This document shows positions 1 to 9,300 of a DNA stretch of 64,000 nt, piece after piece. The stretch lies in contig NZ_NSEB01000001.1 in assembly GCF_002734215.1 (NCBI RefSeq), forward strand, positions 1-64,000, written 5' to 3'. Made by a program: the position numbers and the translations under genes. Numbering within the stretch: position 1 is the first letter of the stretch; each line of letters starts with the position of its first letter. A model generated the notes under the pieces. It did not search any database. It worked only from the letters and a program-made list of their open reading frames with translations, and was not told the DNA's origin. Source of the DNA: Fredinandcohnia onubensis. GTDB taxonomy: Bacteria; Bacillota; Bacilli; Bacillales; Bacillaceae_L.

Positions 1-28
1 ACTGCACCCATGCCGGGCGCACACAAAA

Positions 29-57
29 AACCGAATGGATCAAACGTCCATTCGGTC
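29..57 (-). terminator. Terminator of the spoIIA operon, overlapping the sigF 3' end
   Basis: On the minus strand ACCGAATGGA (56-47) pairs with TCCATTCGGT (38-29 region) and is followed by a T6 run (30-25). The upstream arm is the last codons of sigF and the stop codon (42-40) lies in the loop, so the terminator is embedded in the coding end. Confidence 0.85.
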
Positions 58-798
58 TTTCATTTGCTGTAATATTTTTTTCTCTAGCCGCGATACTTGA
101 ACTTGGGATATGCCAAGCCTAGTTGCGACTTCGGATTGGGTTTGATCCTTGTAATAGCGAAGGAAAACGATTAGTCTCTCACGCTCGTCTAACTCGCGAA
201 TTGCTTCTTTTAAAGCAATCTTATCAAACCATTTTGTTTCATTATTATCCGCTATTTGATCAAGTAATGTAATCGGATCACCATCATTTTCATATACAGT
301 TTCATGAATCGATGAAGGTGCTCGACTTGCCTCTTGTGCTAAAACAACATCCTCCGGAGTAATTTCCAAGTACTCGGCTATCTCTGCAATCGTAGGAACC
401 CTACCAAACTGCTTTGACAATTCATCCTTGGCTTTTCGGATCTTATTTCCGGTCTCCTTTAATGAACGACTCACCTTTACCGTTCCATCATCTCGTATAA
501 AACGTTGGATTTCACCGATAATCATTGGTACAGCGTAGGTTGAAAATTTCACGTCATATGATAAATCAAATTTATCAACTGACTTCAAAAGTCCAATGCA
601 GCCTATTTGAAACAAATCATCTGGTTCATAGCCTCGATTTAAAAACCTTTGTACAACAGACCAAACTAACCTCATATTCTTCTGGACGATTAAATCACGC
701 GCTTCCTGTCGTCCTTCTTGACTGAGTTTGATTAAATTCTTAACTTCATTATCTTTTAAATACGTTTCACTTTTGGTGTTCTTGACCTCCACATCCAT
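40..798 (-). CDS. sigF: RNA polymerase sporulation sigma factor SigF (SpoIIAC)
   Basis: Forespore-specific sigma-70-family factor, 252 aa, nearly colinear with B. subtilis sigma-F as I recall it. The core-binding and -10 recognition region (residues about 40-107) contains NRGYEPDDLFQIGCIGLL and FSTYAVPMIIGEIQRF. The C-terminal helix-turn-helix reads QSEVATRLGISQVQVSRLEK. An upstream in-frame TTG exists, but the ATG at 798 has AAGGAG 8 nt upstream and gives the family N-terminus MDVEV. It is the last gene of dacF-spoIIAA-spoIIAB-sigF, 12 nt after spoIIAB. Its activity is known to be held by SpoIIAB and released by SpoIIAA. Confidence 0.97.
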   Translation of the reverse strand: MDVEVKNTKSETYLKDNEVKNLIKLSQEGRQEARDLIVQKNMRLVWSVVQRFLNRGYEPDDLFQIGCIGLLKSVDKFDLSYDVKFSTYAVPMIIGEIQRFIRDDGTVKVSRSLKETGNKIRKAKDELSKQFGRVPTIAEIAEYLEITPEDVVLAQEASRAPSSIHETVYENDGDPITLLDQIADNNETKWFDKIALKEAIRELDERERLIVFLRYYKDQTQSEVATRLGISQVQVSRLEKKILQQMKDRMDV

Positions 799-810
799 TG
801 GCAAGTCTCC

Positions 811-1251
811 TTAATTGCATAACGCTTTACTCTTTGATAAATGCTTTGTTAGCCGTAATGTTGTACCTCTAGCTGAACCTGTTTCCACATCAAACTCATC
901 CATGAAATTTTCCATGATTGTAAAGCCCATACCCGAGCGTTCAAGTTCCGGCTTTGTTGTAAACAATGGCTGCCTTGCTTCCTCAAGATCATTAATTCCA
1001 ATTCCTTCATCTCTTATGGTGATATACACAGTACTGTCTTCAATTTTGCATGAAATATAAACAATTCCACTTGGGTCACTTTCATATCCATGAATAATTG
1101 AGTTTGTTACGGCCTCAGACACAACTGTCTTAATTTCTGTGAGTTCGTCTAAGGTTGGATCGAGTTGTGTAATAAATGCTGCTACTGCAACACGAGCAAA
1201 TGATTCGTTTTGGCTTAGTGCAGAAAACTGAAGGTGCATTTCGTTTTTCAT
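811..1251 (-). CDS. spoIIAB: Anti-sigma F factor, serine kinase SpoIIAB
   Basis: GHKL-fold anti-sigma factor and protein kinase of 146 aa. It binds sigma-F in the predivisional cell and mother cell and phosphorylates SpoIIAA. Visible ATP-fold motifs: N-box [12 protein letters not shown] (about 46-57), G1 box DEGIGI (about 81) and G2 box [10 protein letters not shown] (about 103). Its ATG shares one base with the spoIIAA stop codon (TAATG), which suggests translational coupling and balanced partner amounts. The C-terminal [13 protein letters not shown] matches B. subtilis SpoIIAB in memory. Confidence 0.97.
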   Translation of the reverse strand: MKNEMHLQFSALSQNESFARVAVAAFITQLDPTLDELTEIKTVVSEAVTNSIIHGYESDPSGIVYISCKIEDSTVYITIRDEGIGINDLEEARQPLFTTKPELERSGMGFTIMENFMDEFDVETGSARGTTLRLTKHLSKSKALCN

Positions 1252-1601
1252 TACGCCACCCCCAATGACTGAAGCGCAAACGACTCACTACGCTCTAATC
1301 GAATGATTTTGAAAAGTCCCGACATTTCAAATAAACGTTCAACCTGCGGAGAAATTGAACAAACAACCATTTCTCCACCTAAATTTTTGATTTGTTTGTA
1401 TCTTCCTAAAATAACACCTAATCCTGAGCTATCCATAAAAGTAAGCTTTTCAAGATTCAATAAGATGTGATTAATTTGATTACTTTCAATCGTATCTGTT
1501 ACCTTTAACCTTAATTCTTCAGCTGTATGATGGTCTAGCTCACCTGTAAGCCGAATACATAACACATTGTGTTTTACCTCAAGTTCAATACCAAGACTCA
1601 C
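1251..1601 (-). CDS. spoIIAA: Anti-sigma F factor antagonist SpoIIAA
   Basis: STAS-domain anti-anti-sigma factor, 116 aa. Unphosphorylated protein displaces sigma-F from SpoIIAB; the phosphorylated Ser is in [16 protein letters not shown] (Ser58), which is present. The start is GTG, with AAGGAGG about 9 nt upstream, giving MSLGIELEV like B. subtilis. It is the first gene of the tricistronic spoIIA unit; a sigma-H-like promoter and a Spo0A-type box lie upstream (1635-1693), separating it from dacF. Confidence 0.97.
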   Translation of the reverse strand: MSLGIELEVKHNVLCIRLTGELDHHTAEELRLKVTDTIESNQINHILLNLEKLTFMDSSGLGVILGRYKQIKNLGGEMVVCSISPQVERLFEMSGLFKIIRLERSESFALQSLGVA

Positions 1602-1634
1602 TTTACAATGCCTCCTTAAAATCGTATAGTGAGT

Positions 1635-1663
1635 CTTTTCGCTATTTACATGGTAGAATCCTT
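1635..1663 (-). promoter_or_regulatory. Candidate sigma-H promoter of spoIIAA-spoIIAB-sigF
   Basis: Minus strand: AAGGATTCT (-35, 1663-1655), 12-nt gap, GCGAAAAG (-10, 1642-1635), close to the sigma-H consensus RNAGGAWWW / RNNGAATWW except that GAAT is GAAA. In B. subtilis this operon is transcribed by sigma-H, so the position fits. Assigned by eye. Confidence 0.5.
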
Positions 1664-1686
1664 CTTGATGACAAAACTAGTGTTCA

Positions 1687-1693
1687 TTCGGCA
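1687..1693 (-). promoter_or_regulatory. Candidate Spo0A box upstream of spoIIAA
   Basis: Minus-strand TGCCGAA fits the 0A-box TGNCGAA exactly and lies 24 bp upstream of the putative sigma-H -35. The B. subtilis operon is activated by Spo0A~P. A 7-bp motif alone is weak evidence; the context raises it. Confidence 0.4.
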
Positions 1694-1724
1694 AAAAAAG
1701 TAGGTATTAATAAAAAAGTATTCC

Positions 1725-2888
1725 TTATGGAGTTTTATTAAAAGATCCCATCGTACGCTTAAATAATTTCCACCAACTAGCAGCATCAATATCCTTGTCA
1801 GCAACTAGCGGGCTTTCACTTAGTACTTTTCCATCTTTTTTAATAACCAGTTTTCCTATTTCGTCACCTTTTTTAATCGGCGCATTCAGCTTGTCAGCTA
1901 CAACCACTTCTTTTTGTACATCATCAACTTTTTCACCTTTTTTCGTTAAAAGGGAAATTGGTTCTGATGTCACAAGCTTTATCCTCTTTTCACTACCCTT
2001 ACTTACCTTTGCTTCAGCAACTTCCTGATTGCGTTCATATAAAGGGTGTGTCTTGTACTGACTAAAGCCAAAGTCAAGCATTTTTGTTACTTGAGCATTA
2101 CGATCCTTTGGTGTTGGAGCTCCAAAGATAACAGAGATAAGACGCATATTTTCCTTTTCAGCAGTAGCTGTTAAGCAATATTTTGCCTCTGTTGTAAAAC
2201 CCGTTTTCAAGCCATCTACACCTGGATAAAATCGGACAAGGCGATTGGTATTAACAAGCCAAAATTTATTTTCAGTGTTTTGACGTAAATAATCCTCGTA
2301 TTGACCCGTAAATTTGGTAATATCCTCGTATTTTAATAATTCCTTTGCCATGATTGCCATGTCGTGGGCAGAGCTATAATGATTTTCCGCAGGAAGGCCA
2401 GTTGGATTTTGAAATAATGTATTTTTAAGGCCTAATTCCTCCACCTTATGGTTCATCATCTCAACGAAAGCTTCTTCAGAACCTGCTATCTTTTCTGCCA
2501 TGGCAACTGATGCATCATTTCCCGAACCGATTGCAATCCCTTTTAACATTTCTTCAACCGTCATTTCTTCACCTGGCTCAAGGAAGATTTGTGATCCCCC
2601 CATAGATGCGGCGTGTTCACTTGTTCTAACTTTCTCAGAATAGGTGATACTACCTTTATCAAGTGCTTCCATGATTAACAGCATAGTCATGATTTTTGTC
2701 ATGCTTGCAGGGGAAAGCTTTTCGTCACTATTTTTCTCGTAAAGAATCTTCCCTGTATCACGTTCAATAAGAATTGCAGATTTTGCATTATTCGCTAAAT
2801 CAACAGATGATTCCTGTGCGGAAGCGAAAGGGCTAAAAGTAAAAATTATCAGTGTTGAAATTAACAGACTAAAAAATACGCGTTTCAT
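1725..2888 (-). CDS. dacF: D-alanyl-D-alanine carboxypeptidase DacF
   Basis: Penicillin-binding serine peptidase of the S11 family, 387 aa, acting on spore peptidoglycan. It has an N-terminal signal segment (FFSLLISTLIIFTFSPFASA), the SxxK nucleophile in SPASMTKIMT, the SGN motif in GSGNDASVAMAE and the KTG motif in DGLKTGFT, followed by the usual PBP5 C-terminal beta domain. The ATG at 2888 is chosen over an in-frame ATG five codons upstream because GGAGGG sits 7 nt before it. It precedes spoIIAA as in B. subtilis and has its own sigma-F/G-type promoter. Confidence 0.95.
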   Translation of the reverse strand: MKRVFFSLLISTLIIFTFSPFASAQESSVDLANNAKSAILIERDTGKILYEKNSDEKLSPASMTKIMTMLLIMEALDKGSITYSEKVRTSEHAASMGGSQIFLEPGEEMTVEEMLKGIAIGSGNDASVAMAEKIAGSEEAFVEMMNHKVEELGLKNTLFQNPTGLPAENHYSSAHDMAIMAKELLKYEDITKFTGQYEDYLRQNTENKFWLVNTNRLVRFYPGVDGLKTGFTTEAKYCLTATAEKENMRLISVIFGAPTPKDRNAQVTKMLDFGFSQYKTHPLYERNQEVAEAKVSKGSEKRIKLVTSEPISLLTKKGEKVDDVQKEVVVADKLNAPIKKGDEIGKLVIKKDGKVLSESPLVADKDIDAASWWKLFKRTMGSFNKTP

Positions 2889-2917
2889 CTCCAAACCCTC
2901 CATTCTTTATACCTTCC

Positions 2918-2946
2918 CATTTTTTCCAAGAAATTAAAAAATATAC
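2918..2946 (-). promoter_or_regulatory. Sigma-F/sigma-G-type promoter of dacF
   Basis: Minus strand: GTATA (-35, 2946-2942), 14-nt spacer, GGAAAAAATG (-10, 2927-2918). It matches the forespore consensus GYWTA / GGNNANANTW closely and ends 30 nt before the dacF start. B. subtilis dacF is known to be sigma-F dependent. Confidence 0.75.
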
Positions 2947-2980
2947 AAAAAATAAAAAAACCGAGGATTTTTATCCTCGG
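2947..2980 (-). terminator. Terminator after pdp
   Basis: Minus strand CCGAGGAT / ATCCTCGG stem with AAAA loop, then a T7 tract continuing into a T-rich run. It separates the nucleoside-salvage genes from the forespore operon. Confidence 0.9.
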
Positions 2981-2993
2981 CATGCATGTAAAT

Positions 2994-4295
2994 TCATGAA
3001 ATTTTATCAATGATTAATGTTGGTGCTGTTACTGGATTTTGTGAGATCAAGATACTTTCCGAGAGTTTCTTTTTAATCTCAGCAATATCTTCAAAATTAC
3101 TATGAATGGTTACCAAGCTTTCGCCTTTTGAAACTTTGTCGCCAATTTTCTTTCGGAGTACAAGCCCAACAGCCAAATCGATCGATGATTCCTTCGTTGC
3201 TCTTCCCGCACCTAAAAGCATCGCCGCTGTCCCGATAGAATCAGCAATAATCTCTGAAACATATCCTTCTGATTCAGCTTCGAATTCAAATTGGTATTTT
3301 GCTTTTGGAAGTTTATCCGGTGAATCTACGACAGATGGATCTCCACCTTGTGAAGATAAAAAAGTTTTAAAGGATTCAAGTGCTTTCCCATTTTTAATGG
3401 ATTCCTCAAGTAAGCCTCTAGCTTCTTCAAGAGAGTTCGCTTTTTTTGCTAGTAACACCATCTGGCTTCCTAAAACGAGGCAAAGCTCTTGTAAATCATC
3501 AGGTCCTTCCCCTTTTAGCGTATCAATCGCCTCTTTAACCTCAAGTGCATTACCAATCGCAAACCCAAGCGGTTGACTCATATCTGAAATAATCGCCATC
3601 GTATTCCGGCCAACATTATTCCCGATATCAACCATTGTTTTTGCTAATTCCTTTGCATCATCCAAATCCTTCATAAAGGCTCCTGCCCCTGTTTTAACAT
3701 CTAAAACTATAGCATCTGCTCCCGCTGCAATTTTCTTACTCATGATTGAGCTGGCAATCAATGGAATGCTGTTTACAGTGGCTGTAACATCCCTTAACGC
3801 ATATAACTTTTTATCTGCAGGTGTTAAATTTCCACTTTGCCCGATAACAGCTACCTTATTTTGATTGACAAGACGAATAAATTCATCATTATTAATTTCT
3901 ACATGAAAGCCTGAAACTGATTCTAGTTTATCGATCGTTCCACCAGTATGTCCTAGCCCTCTTCCTGACATTTTTGCAACTGGTACCCCCACTGACGCAA
4001 CGAGTGGAGCAAGCACCAACGTGGTCGTATCACCTACACCACCCGTGCTATGCTTGTCAACTTTGATCCCTTCAATTCCTGAAAGGTCTATCGTATCACC
4101 AGACTGAACCATTGCCATGGTAAAATCAGCTTGTTCCTGCTTTGTCATTCCCTTAAAAAATACAGCCATCGTAAAAGCACTCATTTGATAATCAGGAATT
4201 TCACCATTTGTATATCCGGCAACCACAAATGAAATTTCTTCTGATGTTAATTCCTTACCATCACGTTTTTTTTCGATTAAATCCACCATTCTCAT
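2994..4295 (-). CDS. pdp: Pyrimidine-nucleoside phosphorylase
   Basis: Phosphorolysis of thymidine, deoxyuridine and uridine to base plus (deoxy)ribose-1-phosphate; 433 aa, the length of B. subtilis Pdp. Family signatures: phosphate-binding [17 protein letters not shown] near residue 80 and [16 protein letters not shown] near 110, with [21 protein letters not shown] further on. A GTG three codons upstream is possible, but ATG at 4295 has AAGGTG at good spacing and gives [10 protein letters not shown]. Follows pupG and deoB on the same strand, with a terminator after it: a deoxynucleoside salvage operon deoB-pupG-pdp. Confidence 0.95.
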   Translation of the reverse strand: MRMVDLIEKKRDGKELTSEEISFVVAGYTNGEIPDYQMSAFTMAVFFKGMTKQEQADFTMAMVQSGDTIDLSGIEGIKVDKHSTGGVGDTTTLVLAPLVASVGVPVAKMSGRGLGHTGGTIDKLESVSGFHVEINNDEFIRLVNQNKVAVIGQSGNLTPADKKLYALRDVTATVNSIPLIASSIMSKKIAAGADAIVLDVKTGAGAFMKDLDDAKELAKTMVDIGNNVGRNTMAIISDMSQPLGFAIGNALEVKEAIDTLKGEGPDDLQELCLVLGSQMVLLAKKANSLEEARGLLEESIKNGKALESFKTFLSSQGGDPSVVDSPDKLPKAKYQFEFEAESEGYVSEIIADSIGTAAMLLGAGRATKESSIDLAVGLVLRKKIGDKVSKGESLVTIHSNFEDIAEIKKKLSESILISQNPVTAPTLIIDKIS

Positions 4296-4334
4296 TGTTT
4301 TCACCTTTTTCTATTCTCTTCTTTAGTAACTAAC

Positions 4335-5150
4335 CTAGATTTTTTTAACAATCTGTTTAACAAGTGATAAAAAGTCAGTTTTTACTTTTTCCGTTGTTTC
4401 AATTACTTCATCATGGGTTAGGGGCTGATCTAAAATGCCTGCTGCCATATTTGAAATACAGGAAATCCCTAGTACCTTTAAATTTGCGTGGCGTGCAACA
4501 ATCACCTCAGGAACTGTTGACATCCCAACCGCATCGCCTCCAAGCGTACGCAACATTTTAATCTCTGCAGGCGTTTCATAAGATGGTCCCGTCATCCCAA
4601 CATAGACGCCTTCCTTGATTGAGATATTCAATTCATTCGCCACTTCTTTGGCAATTGTTCTGAGTTCCTTTGTATATGCTTCTGACATATCCGGAAATCT
4701 TGCTCCAAATCTTGAATCGTTTGGTCCAATTAATGGGTTTTGACCGAAATTCAAATGATCTGAGATAATCATTAAATCTCCTGGTTGAAACGATTCATTC
4801 ACTCCACCCGCAGCATTCGTAACAACTAGAGTTGTGACACCTAGCTCTTTCATAACGCGAACAGGGAATGTGACTTTATCTAGACTATAGCCTTCGTAAA
4901 AGTGAAAACGTCCTTGCATGGCAACAACTGATTTTCCTTGTAATGTACCAAATACGAGTTGACCGGCATGACCCTCAACAGTAGACACTGGAAACTCTGG
5001 AATTTGGTCATATGGCACTTTTATTGGATTTTCAATTTCTTCCGCCAAAACACCAAGTCCTGAACCTAGTATCAACCCAATTTCAGGTGTAGTAGGGCTT
5101 TTCTCTTTTAAAAATTGTACTGATTTATCAATAAAAACATTCTTATCCAT
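4335..5150 (-). CDS. pupG: Purine-nucleoside phosphorylase
   Basis: Trimeric-type PNP (271 aa) cleaving guanosine and inosine or their deoxy forms to ribose-1-phosphate. Recognisable elements: [15 protein letters not shown] at the N-terminus, [22 protein letters not shown] (phosphate and ribose site), [10 protein letters not shown], and [17 protein letters not shown] near residue 200. Starts 2 nt after the deoB stop codon, so it is co-translated with the mutase that uses its product. Confidence 0.95.
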   Translation of the reverse strand: MDKNVFIDKSVQFLKEKSPTTPEIGLILGSGLGVLAEEIENPIKVPYDQIPEFPVSTVEGHAGQLVFGTLQGKSVVAMQGRFHFYEGYSLDKVTFPVRVMKELGVTTLVVTNAAGGVNESFQPGDLMIISDHLNFGQNPLIGPNDSRFGARFPDMSEAYTKELRTIAKEVANELNISIKEGVYVGMTGPSYETPAEIKMLRTLGGDAVGMSTVPEVIVARHANLKVLGISCISNMAAGILDQPLTHDEVIETTEKVKTDFLSLVKQIVKKI

Positions 5151-5152
5151 TC

Positions 5153-6346
5153 TTAGTTTCCTCCATTAATTTCTGCTAGAAAGCTTTTTCCGTGTTTAGG
5201 TGGTGTTACATTAAAATTATCCGCTACTGTTGCACCAACATCCGCAAACGTTGAACGTAATGGTAATTCCTCTCCGCCATCCATTTTTTTGTTGTACACC
5301 AATAAAGGTACATATTCTCGTGTATGATCTGTTCCAGGATGAACCGGGTCGTTTCCATGGTCTGCTGTGATAATCAATAAATCATCATCCGAAAGTTTTT
5401 CAAATACTTCAGGTAAACGAGCGTCATACTCCTCCAAGGCTTTTCCATAGCCTATAGGATCCCTGCGATGTCCAAACAATGCATCAAAATCAACCAAATT
5501 TAAAAAGCTTAAGCCTGTAAAATCCATATCAAGTGTTTCGACTAATTTATCCATTCCATCCATATTTGACTTTGTTCGCAGTGATTGAGTAACTCCTTCA
5601 CCATCATAAATATCTGATATTTTTCCGATTGCAATCACATCTAGCCCACTATCACTTAACTCATTCATTACAGTTCGTTCAAATGGCTTTAAGGCATAAT
5701 CATGACGGTTTGATGTTCTCGTGAAATTACCAGGTTCCCCAACGAATGGACGAGCAATAATACGTCCCACCATATATTTTTCATCTAGGGTTAATTCACG
5801 TGCAATTTCACAAATTTTATAAAGCTCATCTATAGGTACAATTTCCTCATGTGCTGCAATTTGTAAAACTGAATCTGCGGAAGTATAGATAATTAATTTT
5901 CCTGTCTTCATATGTTCTTCACCAAGCTCATCAAGAATTTCGGTACCTGATGCTGGTTTATTCCCTAAAATTCCTCTTCCAGTACGTTTTTCAATTTCAT
6001 CTAATAATTCTTTCGGAAACCCATCAGGGAAAACCTTAAATGGTGTTTCGATATGTAGACCCATGATTTCCCAATGTCCAGTCATAGTATCTTTTCCATT
6101 TGATGCCTCTTGCATTTTCGTATAGTAAGCAAGTGGCTCGTCTTGTACAGGTATTCCCTTTATTTCTCTGATATTACTTAGGCCAAGCTTCGCCATGTTC
6201 GGCATATGTAAACCATCCATTTTTTCCGCAATATGTCCAAATGTATCTGAACCTTCATCACCAAATTTTTTTGCATCCGGCGCTTCTCCAATTCCAACAG
6301 AGTCCATGACAATTAGAAAAATTCGCTTATATGTATAACCAGACAT
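5153..6346 (-). CDS. deoB: Phosphopentomutase
   Basis: Interconverts (deoxy)ribose-1-phosphate and -5-phosphate, linking the nucleoside phosphorylases to central metabolism; 397 aa. Alkaline-phosphatase-superfamily metal motifs are visible: [14 protein letters not shown] at the N-terminus, MTGHWEIMG around the catalytic Thr, and [21 protein letters not shown] near residue 325. An upstream in-frame TTG gives MGGIY, but those bases form the GGAGG ribosome site for the ATG at 6346. First gene of the salvage operon. Confidence 0.96.
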   Translation of the reverse strand: MSGYTYKRIFLIVMDSVGIGEAPDAKKFGDEGSDTFGHIAEKMDGLHMPNMAKLGLSNIREIKGIPVQDEPLAYYTKMQEASNGKDTMTGHWEIMGLHIETPFKVFPDGFPKELLDEIEKRTGRGILGNKPASGTEILDELGEEHMKTGKLIIYTSADSVLQIAAHEEIVPIDELYKICEIARELTLDEKYMVGRIIARPFVGEPGNFTRTSNRHDYALKPFERTVMNELSDSGLDVIAIGKISDIYDGEGVTQSLRTKSNMDGMDKLVETLDMDFTGLSFLNLVDFDALFGHRRDPIGYGKALEEYDARLPEVFEKLSDDDLLIITADHGNDPVHPGTDHTREYVPLLVYNKKMDGGEELPLRSTFADVGATVADNFNVTPPKHGKSFLAEINGGN

Positions 6347-6527
6347 GTAAATCCCTCCCAAATATATTCTATACTTATGCTGTATTTTTCCCTTCTAGCT
6401 TCAAGTTACTCATTATTTCATACATATACACTCGTCAGAAGTCTGACATCTCAAAGTATACGTGTGAGAGTATGTATTTTCAAGTAGATTATGAGTGTAA
6501 TAGTCAAATTAATAACATTATTTTAAC

Positions 6528-6553
6528 AAAAAAAGCTAGACGATTTGTCTAGC
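6528..6553 (-). terminator. Terminator after xerD
   Basis: Minus strand GCTAGAC-aaatc-GTCTAGC followed by T7. It lies 6 nt beyond the xerD stop and closes the fur-side transcription unit before deoB. Confidence 0.9.
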
Positions 6554-6559
6554 AATCTA

Positions 6560-7450
6560 CTAAGCACGTGGATGATACGTTTTATACACATCTTTAAGAC
6601 GCGTTTTTGTAACATGTGTATATATTTGCGTGGTTGAAATATCTGCATGTCCGAGCATTTCTTGCACAGCTCGTAGATCTGCTCCATTTTCCAAAAGATG
6701 AGTCGCAAATGAGTGACGAAGGGTATGTGGTGTAAGTTCTTTTTCAATTTGAGCCTCTTTAGTAATTTTCTTTAAATTTTTCCAGAAGCCTTGTCTTGTC
6801 AAGCGATTACCATGATGATTTACAAAAAAAGCGTCGGTTTTTTTTCGTTTCACTAGTTGAGCGCGACCATTATCTAAATATGCTTGTAATGCCTTTGTTG
6901 CAACACTTCCAAGTGGGACAATTCGCTCCTTATTCCCTTTTCCAAGACATCTAATGAAACCCATTGATAAGTGGATATCGGCTAGATTTAAGTTTATGAG
7001 TTCACTAACCCGAAGGCCTGTTGCGTATAAGAGCTCGAGCATCGCCTTATCACGGATACCAAGTGGGTTGTCCAATTTAGGTGCATCCAACAATGCCTCT
7101 ACTTCAGAAATATTTAATACCTTTGGCAATTTGCGTTCTGCTTGTGGCGTTTCAATCTGTTCAGTCGGATCATGGTCGGTTATTTTATCACGAAACAAAA
7201 ACTTATGAAATGACCGTATCGACGCAATATGTCTAGCCAATGTTCTTGATGAATTCCCTTGTTCCTTTAAATGCTTCAAAAAATGAATAACGTGTAGACG
7301 GTTTACATCATTAAAGGCAGTAATATTTTCAACCTTGGTTACATATTGATAGTACTTTTTTAAATCTCGCTCATAGGATTTTACTGTATTTGTTGCAAGT
7401 CTTCTTTCGACAACTAAATAATGCAAATAATCCTTTAGTTGATCTTCCAC
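6560..7450 (-). CDS. xerD: Site-specific tyrosine recombinase XerD
   Basis: Chromosome-dimer resolvase acting with XerC at dif, 296 aa. N-terminal SAM-like core-binding domain (1-90) and a catalytic domain with the tyrosine-recombinase residues: Arg in [13 protein letters not shown]-x-x-R in [14 protein letters not shown], His in [16 protein letters not shown] with the nucleophilic Tyr. Located downstream of fur and yqzK as in B. subtilis (RipX), 6 nt after yqzK. Confidence 0.95.
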   Translation of the reverse strand: MEDQLKDYLHYLVVERRLATNTVKSYERDLKKYYQYVTKVENITAFNDVNRLHVIHFLKHLKEQGNSSRTLARHIASIRSFHKFLFRDKITDHDPTEQIETPQAERKLPKVLNISEVEALLDAPKLDNPLGIRDKAMLELLYATGLRVSELINLNLADIHLSMGFIRCLGKGNKERIVPLGSVATKALQAYLDNGRAQLVKRKKTDAFFVNHHGNRLTRQGFWKNLKKITKEAQIEKELTPHTLRHSFATHLLENGADLRAVQEMLGHADISTTQIYTHVTKTRLKDVYKTYHPRA

Positions 7451-7456
7451 TGGTCT

Positions 7457-7684
7457 CTACTCCCCATTTCGGTAAAAAAACACTAATCTGTCTATTAGGC
7501 CTTCCTCTTTTTCTTCAATCATTGAGGTTGCCTTCACTGAGGAACCTTCTGGCTCATCATATTTGTGATAATTTTGATATTCCTCATTAATCCATATAAT
7601 ACCATAATAAAAAAGAATTGTGCATCCAGTAAACAATACAAAAACCTTTAACGTATCATATACAACACGAAACCATTGTCTCAT
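7457..7684 (-). CDS. yqzK: YqzK-like small membrane protein (DUF4227 type)
   Basis: 75-aa protein with one N-terminal membrane segment (about 10-30, [19 protein letters not shown]) and a charged tail. Function unknown. The identification rests on size, topology and the conserved slot between fur and xerD. The ATG at 7684 has GGAGG 9 nt upstream. A 136-bp dispersed repeat (7699-7834) directly abuts this ribosome site. Confidence 0.75.
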   Translation of the reverse strand: MRQWFRVVYDTLKVFVLFTGCTILFYYGIIWINEEYQNYHKYDEPEGSSVKATSMIEEKEEGLIDRLVFFYRNGE

Positions 7685-7698
7685 CTAGTAATCCTCCA

Positions 7699-7834
7699 AT
7701 CAAATACGCCTTGGCGTATTTGCACCCAGATTTTATCGAGCTTGCTCGATAAACTTCCTTTGAAAATCTGAGGCATCCGCCGGAGGCTTTAACTTTGTTC
7801 AGGCGAATTTAAATCCCGCCTGAATAAAGTTAAT
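7699..7834 (-). repeat. Dispersed structured repeat B, copy 1 (136 bp)
   Basis: Intergenic element between fur and yqzK made of stacked inverted repeats: AAATACGCC-tt-GGCGTATTT (7702-7721), TATCGAG-cttg-CTCGATA flanked by CAGATTT / AAAATCTG, a GCATCCGCCGGAGGC segment, and a terminal stem TTAACTTTGTTCAGGCG / CGCCTGAATAAAGTTAA. A diverged, longer copy is at 34948-35198; both end directly at the ribosome site of a minus-strand gene. I recall similar elements from many Bacillaceae genomes, but cannot verify this here. Confidence 0.8.
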
Positions 7835-7932
7835 ACATTTGTCTATTAGAAGATATGCCAATTTTACCTGGTTTTATACACGCTTATCCCATTTTTTCTA
7901 ATTTCTTTTACATCCTAGTAAGTTATGAAAAT

Positions 7933-7964
7933 AAAAAAACCCCTCTCCTCTAAAGGAAAAGGGT
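7933..7964 (-). terminator. Terminator after fur
   Basis: Minus strand ACCCTTTTCCT pairs imperfectly with AGGAGAGGGGT, followed by T7. It lies 4 nt beyond the fur stop codon. Confidence 0.75.
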
Positions 7965-7967
7965 GCT

Positions 7968-8438
7968 TTATTCGAGATTATCAGTTTCTTCTTTCGTTTC
8001 TTTATCATGACAACGATGACAAATTCCATGGAAAGTTAAACGATGGTCCTTAATGATGAAGTTCCAGTTCTTTTCAACAATTTCTTCAACGTTCTCTAGT
8101 AAATCCTCTTGAATTTCGTCAACAGCACCACATTCGATACATACGAGGTGATGATGGAAATGTGCTGCTCCTTCTTGGCGAAGGTCGTATCTAGATACAC
8201 CATCTCCGAAATTTATTTTATCAACGATTTTTAATTCGGTAAGTAATTCGAGTGTGCGATAAACAGTTGCTAAGCCGATTTCTGGCGACTTTTCTTTTAC
8301 AAGGAGGTAGACGTCTTCGGCACTTAAATGATCTTCTTCATGTTCAAGCAGTACCCGAACGGTCGCCTCACGCTGTGGTGTAAGCTTATAGCTAGACGAA
8401 TGCAACTGTTTCTTAATTCGATCAATCCGATTTTCCAT
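7968..8438 (-). CDS. fur: Ferric uptake regulator Fur
   Basis: Fe(II)-sensing repressor of iron acquisition, 156 aa. N-terminal winged helix with YKLTPQREATVRVLLEH and EKSPEIGLATVYRTLELL (recognition helix), then the dimerisation/metal domain with HFHHHLVCIECGAVDEI and a second CxxC (CHRCH) near the C-terminus giving the structural Zn site. Assigned Fur rather than PerR or Zur because of its conserved position upstream of xerD. Its likely targets are visible in this window: two Fur boxes at 26030-26089. Confidence 0.92.
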   Translation of the reverse strand: MENRIDRIKKQLHSSSYKLTPQREATVRVLLEHEEDHLSAEDVYLLVKEKSPEIGLATVYRTLELLTELKIVDKINFGDGVSRYDLRQEGAAHFHHHLVCIECGAVDEIQEDLLENVEEIVEKNWNFIIKDHRLTFHGICHRCHDKETKEETDNLE

Positions 8439-8471
8439 GTAAAACTGCCCCTCCCTCGCCGTTACTTCATT

Positions 8472-8500
8472 ATTATACCAGAAGAAGGGTCACTGTCCAA
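8472..8500 (-). promoter_or_regulatory. Sigma-A promoter of fur
   Basis: Minus strand TTGGAC (8500-8495), 17-nt spacer, TATAAT (8477-8472); the fur ATG follows 34 nt downstream with a GGAGGGG ribosome site. Confidence 0.7.
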
Positions 8501-8552
8501 ATAAAATAATTACAAATAACAAAGAATAATTATTTTCATTTAATAATTGTTA

Positions 8553-9200
8553 TTATTTATTAATTACATCTATTACCTCTTTCATAAGTACCGGTGAAGC
8601 AAATGCCTCAACTGCTGATGCAATTAGAATGACAAAACTGACGGCGACCATCAAGATTGAATATCGTGTAAGTAATTGTAAAATCGGTTCGTTCATTCGT
8701 TTCATAAATTGCTGGCGAATCATCTTTAATGAGAATGAGACGGCAATTGTTCCTACTATAATAAATGTTGGGATGATTAATAAGTTTTGTGGTAGTACGG
8801 CAACAAATGATAAGAGAAATCCGCTCCAATCCATTTGATTGACGAGAAAGCCTACTGTAAACCCAACGACTACCCCTTTTAAGAATAAAAGAATAAGGAT
8901 AATTGGTAGCCCGATGATGGAGATTCCCAGTATCCACATAAGTCCCACATATTTCAGATTATGAAGGAAGCTTTGTTTGAACATATCACCTGAATTGGCA
9001 TAGGTTCCTTCAGATACTTCTCCAAAAAATCGGCTTAAGTAGAAAAAGAGATCTTCTTTTTGACTGAAATTTAGGCTATTTACAACGATTGCTCCAAAGA
9101 TGACACCCATTAGGAATAGTACAGAAATAAATAAATATATGGATGAATGTTCCCGAAAATGGCTAGCTACAATTTTTTTATAGGGCTGTTGCTTTCTCAT
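8553..9200 (-). CDS. spoIIM: Stage II sporulation protein M
   Basis: Integral membrane component of the SpoIIDMP engulfment machinery in the mother cell, 215 aa. Several hydrophobic segments are visible (about 18-38, 80-110, 112-135, 145-165, 183-205) after a basic N-terminus. The sequence includes [18 protein letters not shown] and GMIWILG-like transmembrane stretches typical of SpoIIM. Located upstream of fur as in other Bacilli. A sigma-E-type promoter precedes it (9231-9259), matching the known mother-cell expression. Confidence 0.92.
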   Translation of the reverse strand: MRKQQPYKKIVASHFREHSSIYLFISVLFLMGVIFGAIVVNSLNFSQKEDLFFYLSRFFGEVSEGTYANSGDMFKQSFLHNLKYVGLMWILGISIIGLPIILILLFLKGVVVGFTVGFLVNQMDWSGFLLSFVAVLPQNLLIIPTFIIVGTIAVSFSLKMIRQQFMKRMNEPILQLLTRYSILMVAVSFVILIASAVEAFASPVLMKEVIDVINK

Positions 9201-9230
9201 CTATCGTTCCTCCTATCAATCTTCTACTAG

Positions 9231-9259
9231 ATTCTATGAGGAAAAATAGACTTCTATGA
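9231..9259 (-). promoter_or_regulatory. Sigma-E-type promoter of spoIIM
   Basis: Minus strand TCATAGA (-35, 9259-9253), 14-nt spacer, CATAGAAT (-10, 9238-9231), compared with the sigma-E consensus KMATATT / CATACANT. It lies 30 nt upstream of the spoIIM start. Confidence 0.65.
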
Positions 9260-9300
9260 CAACTTGCCAAAAGTATTTCTAGTAAATCGAAAATTTATTA

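Noticed and set aside
3106-3576. 156-aa plus-strand reading frame antisense to pdp
   Set aside because: Shadow frame of the real pdp gene with biased composition and no ribosome site; the same holds for many other antisense frames in the window.
8536-8556. PerR-type box TAATAATTGTTATTA near the spoIIM stop / fur upstream
   Set aside because: It deviates from the PerR consensus and lies in a generally AT-rich stretch; chance match likely.
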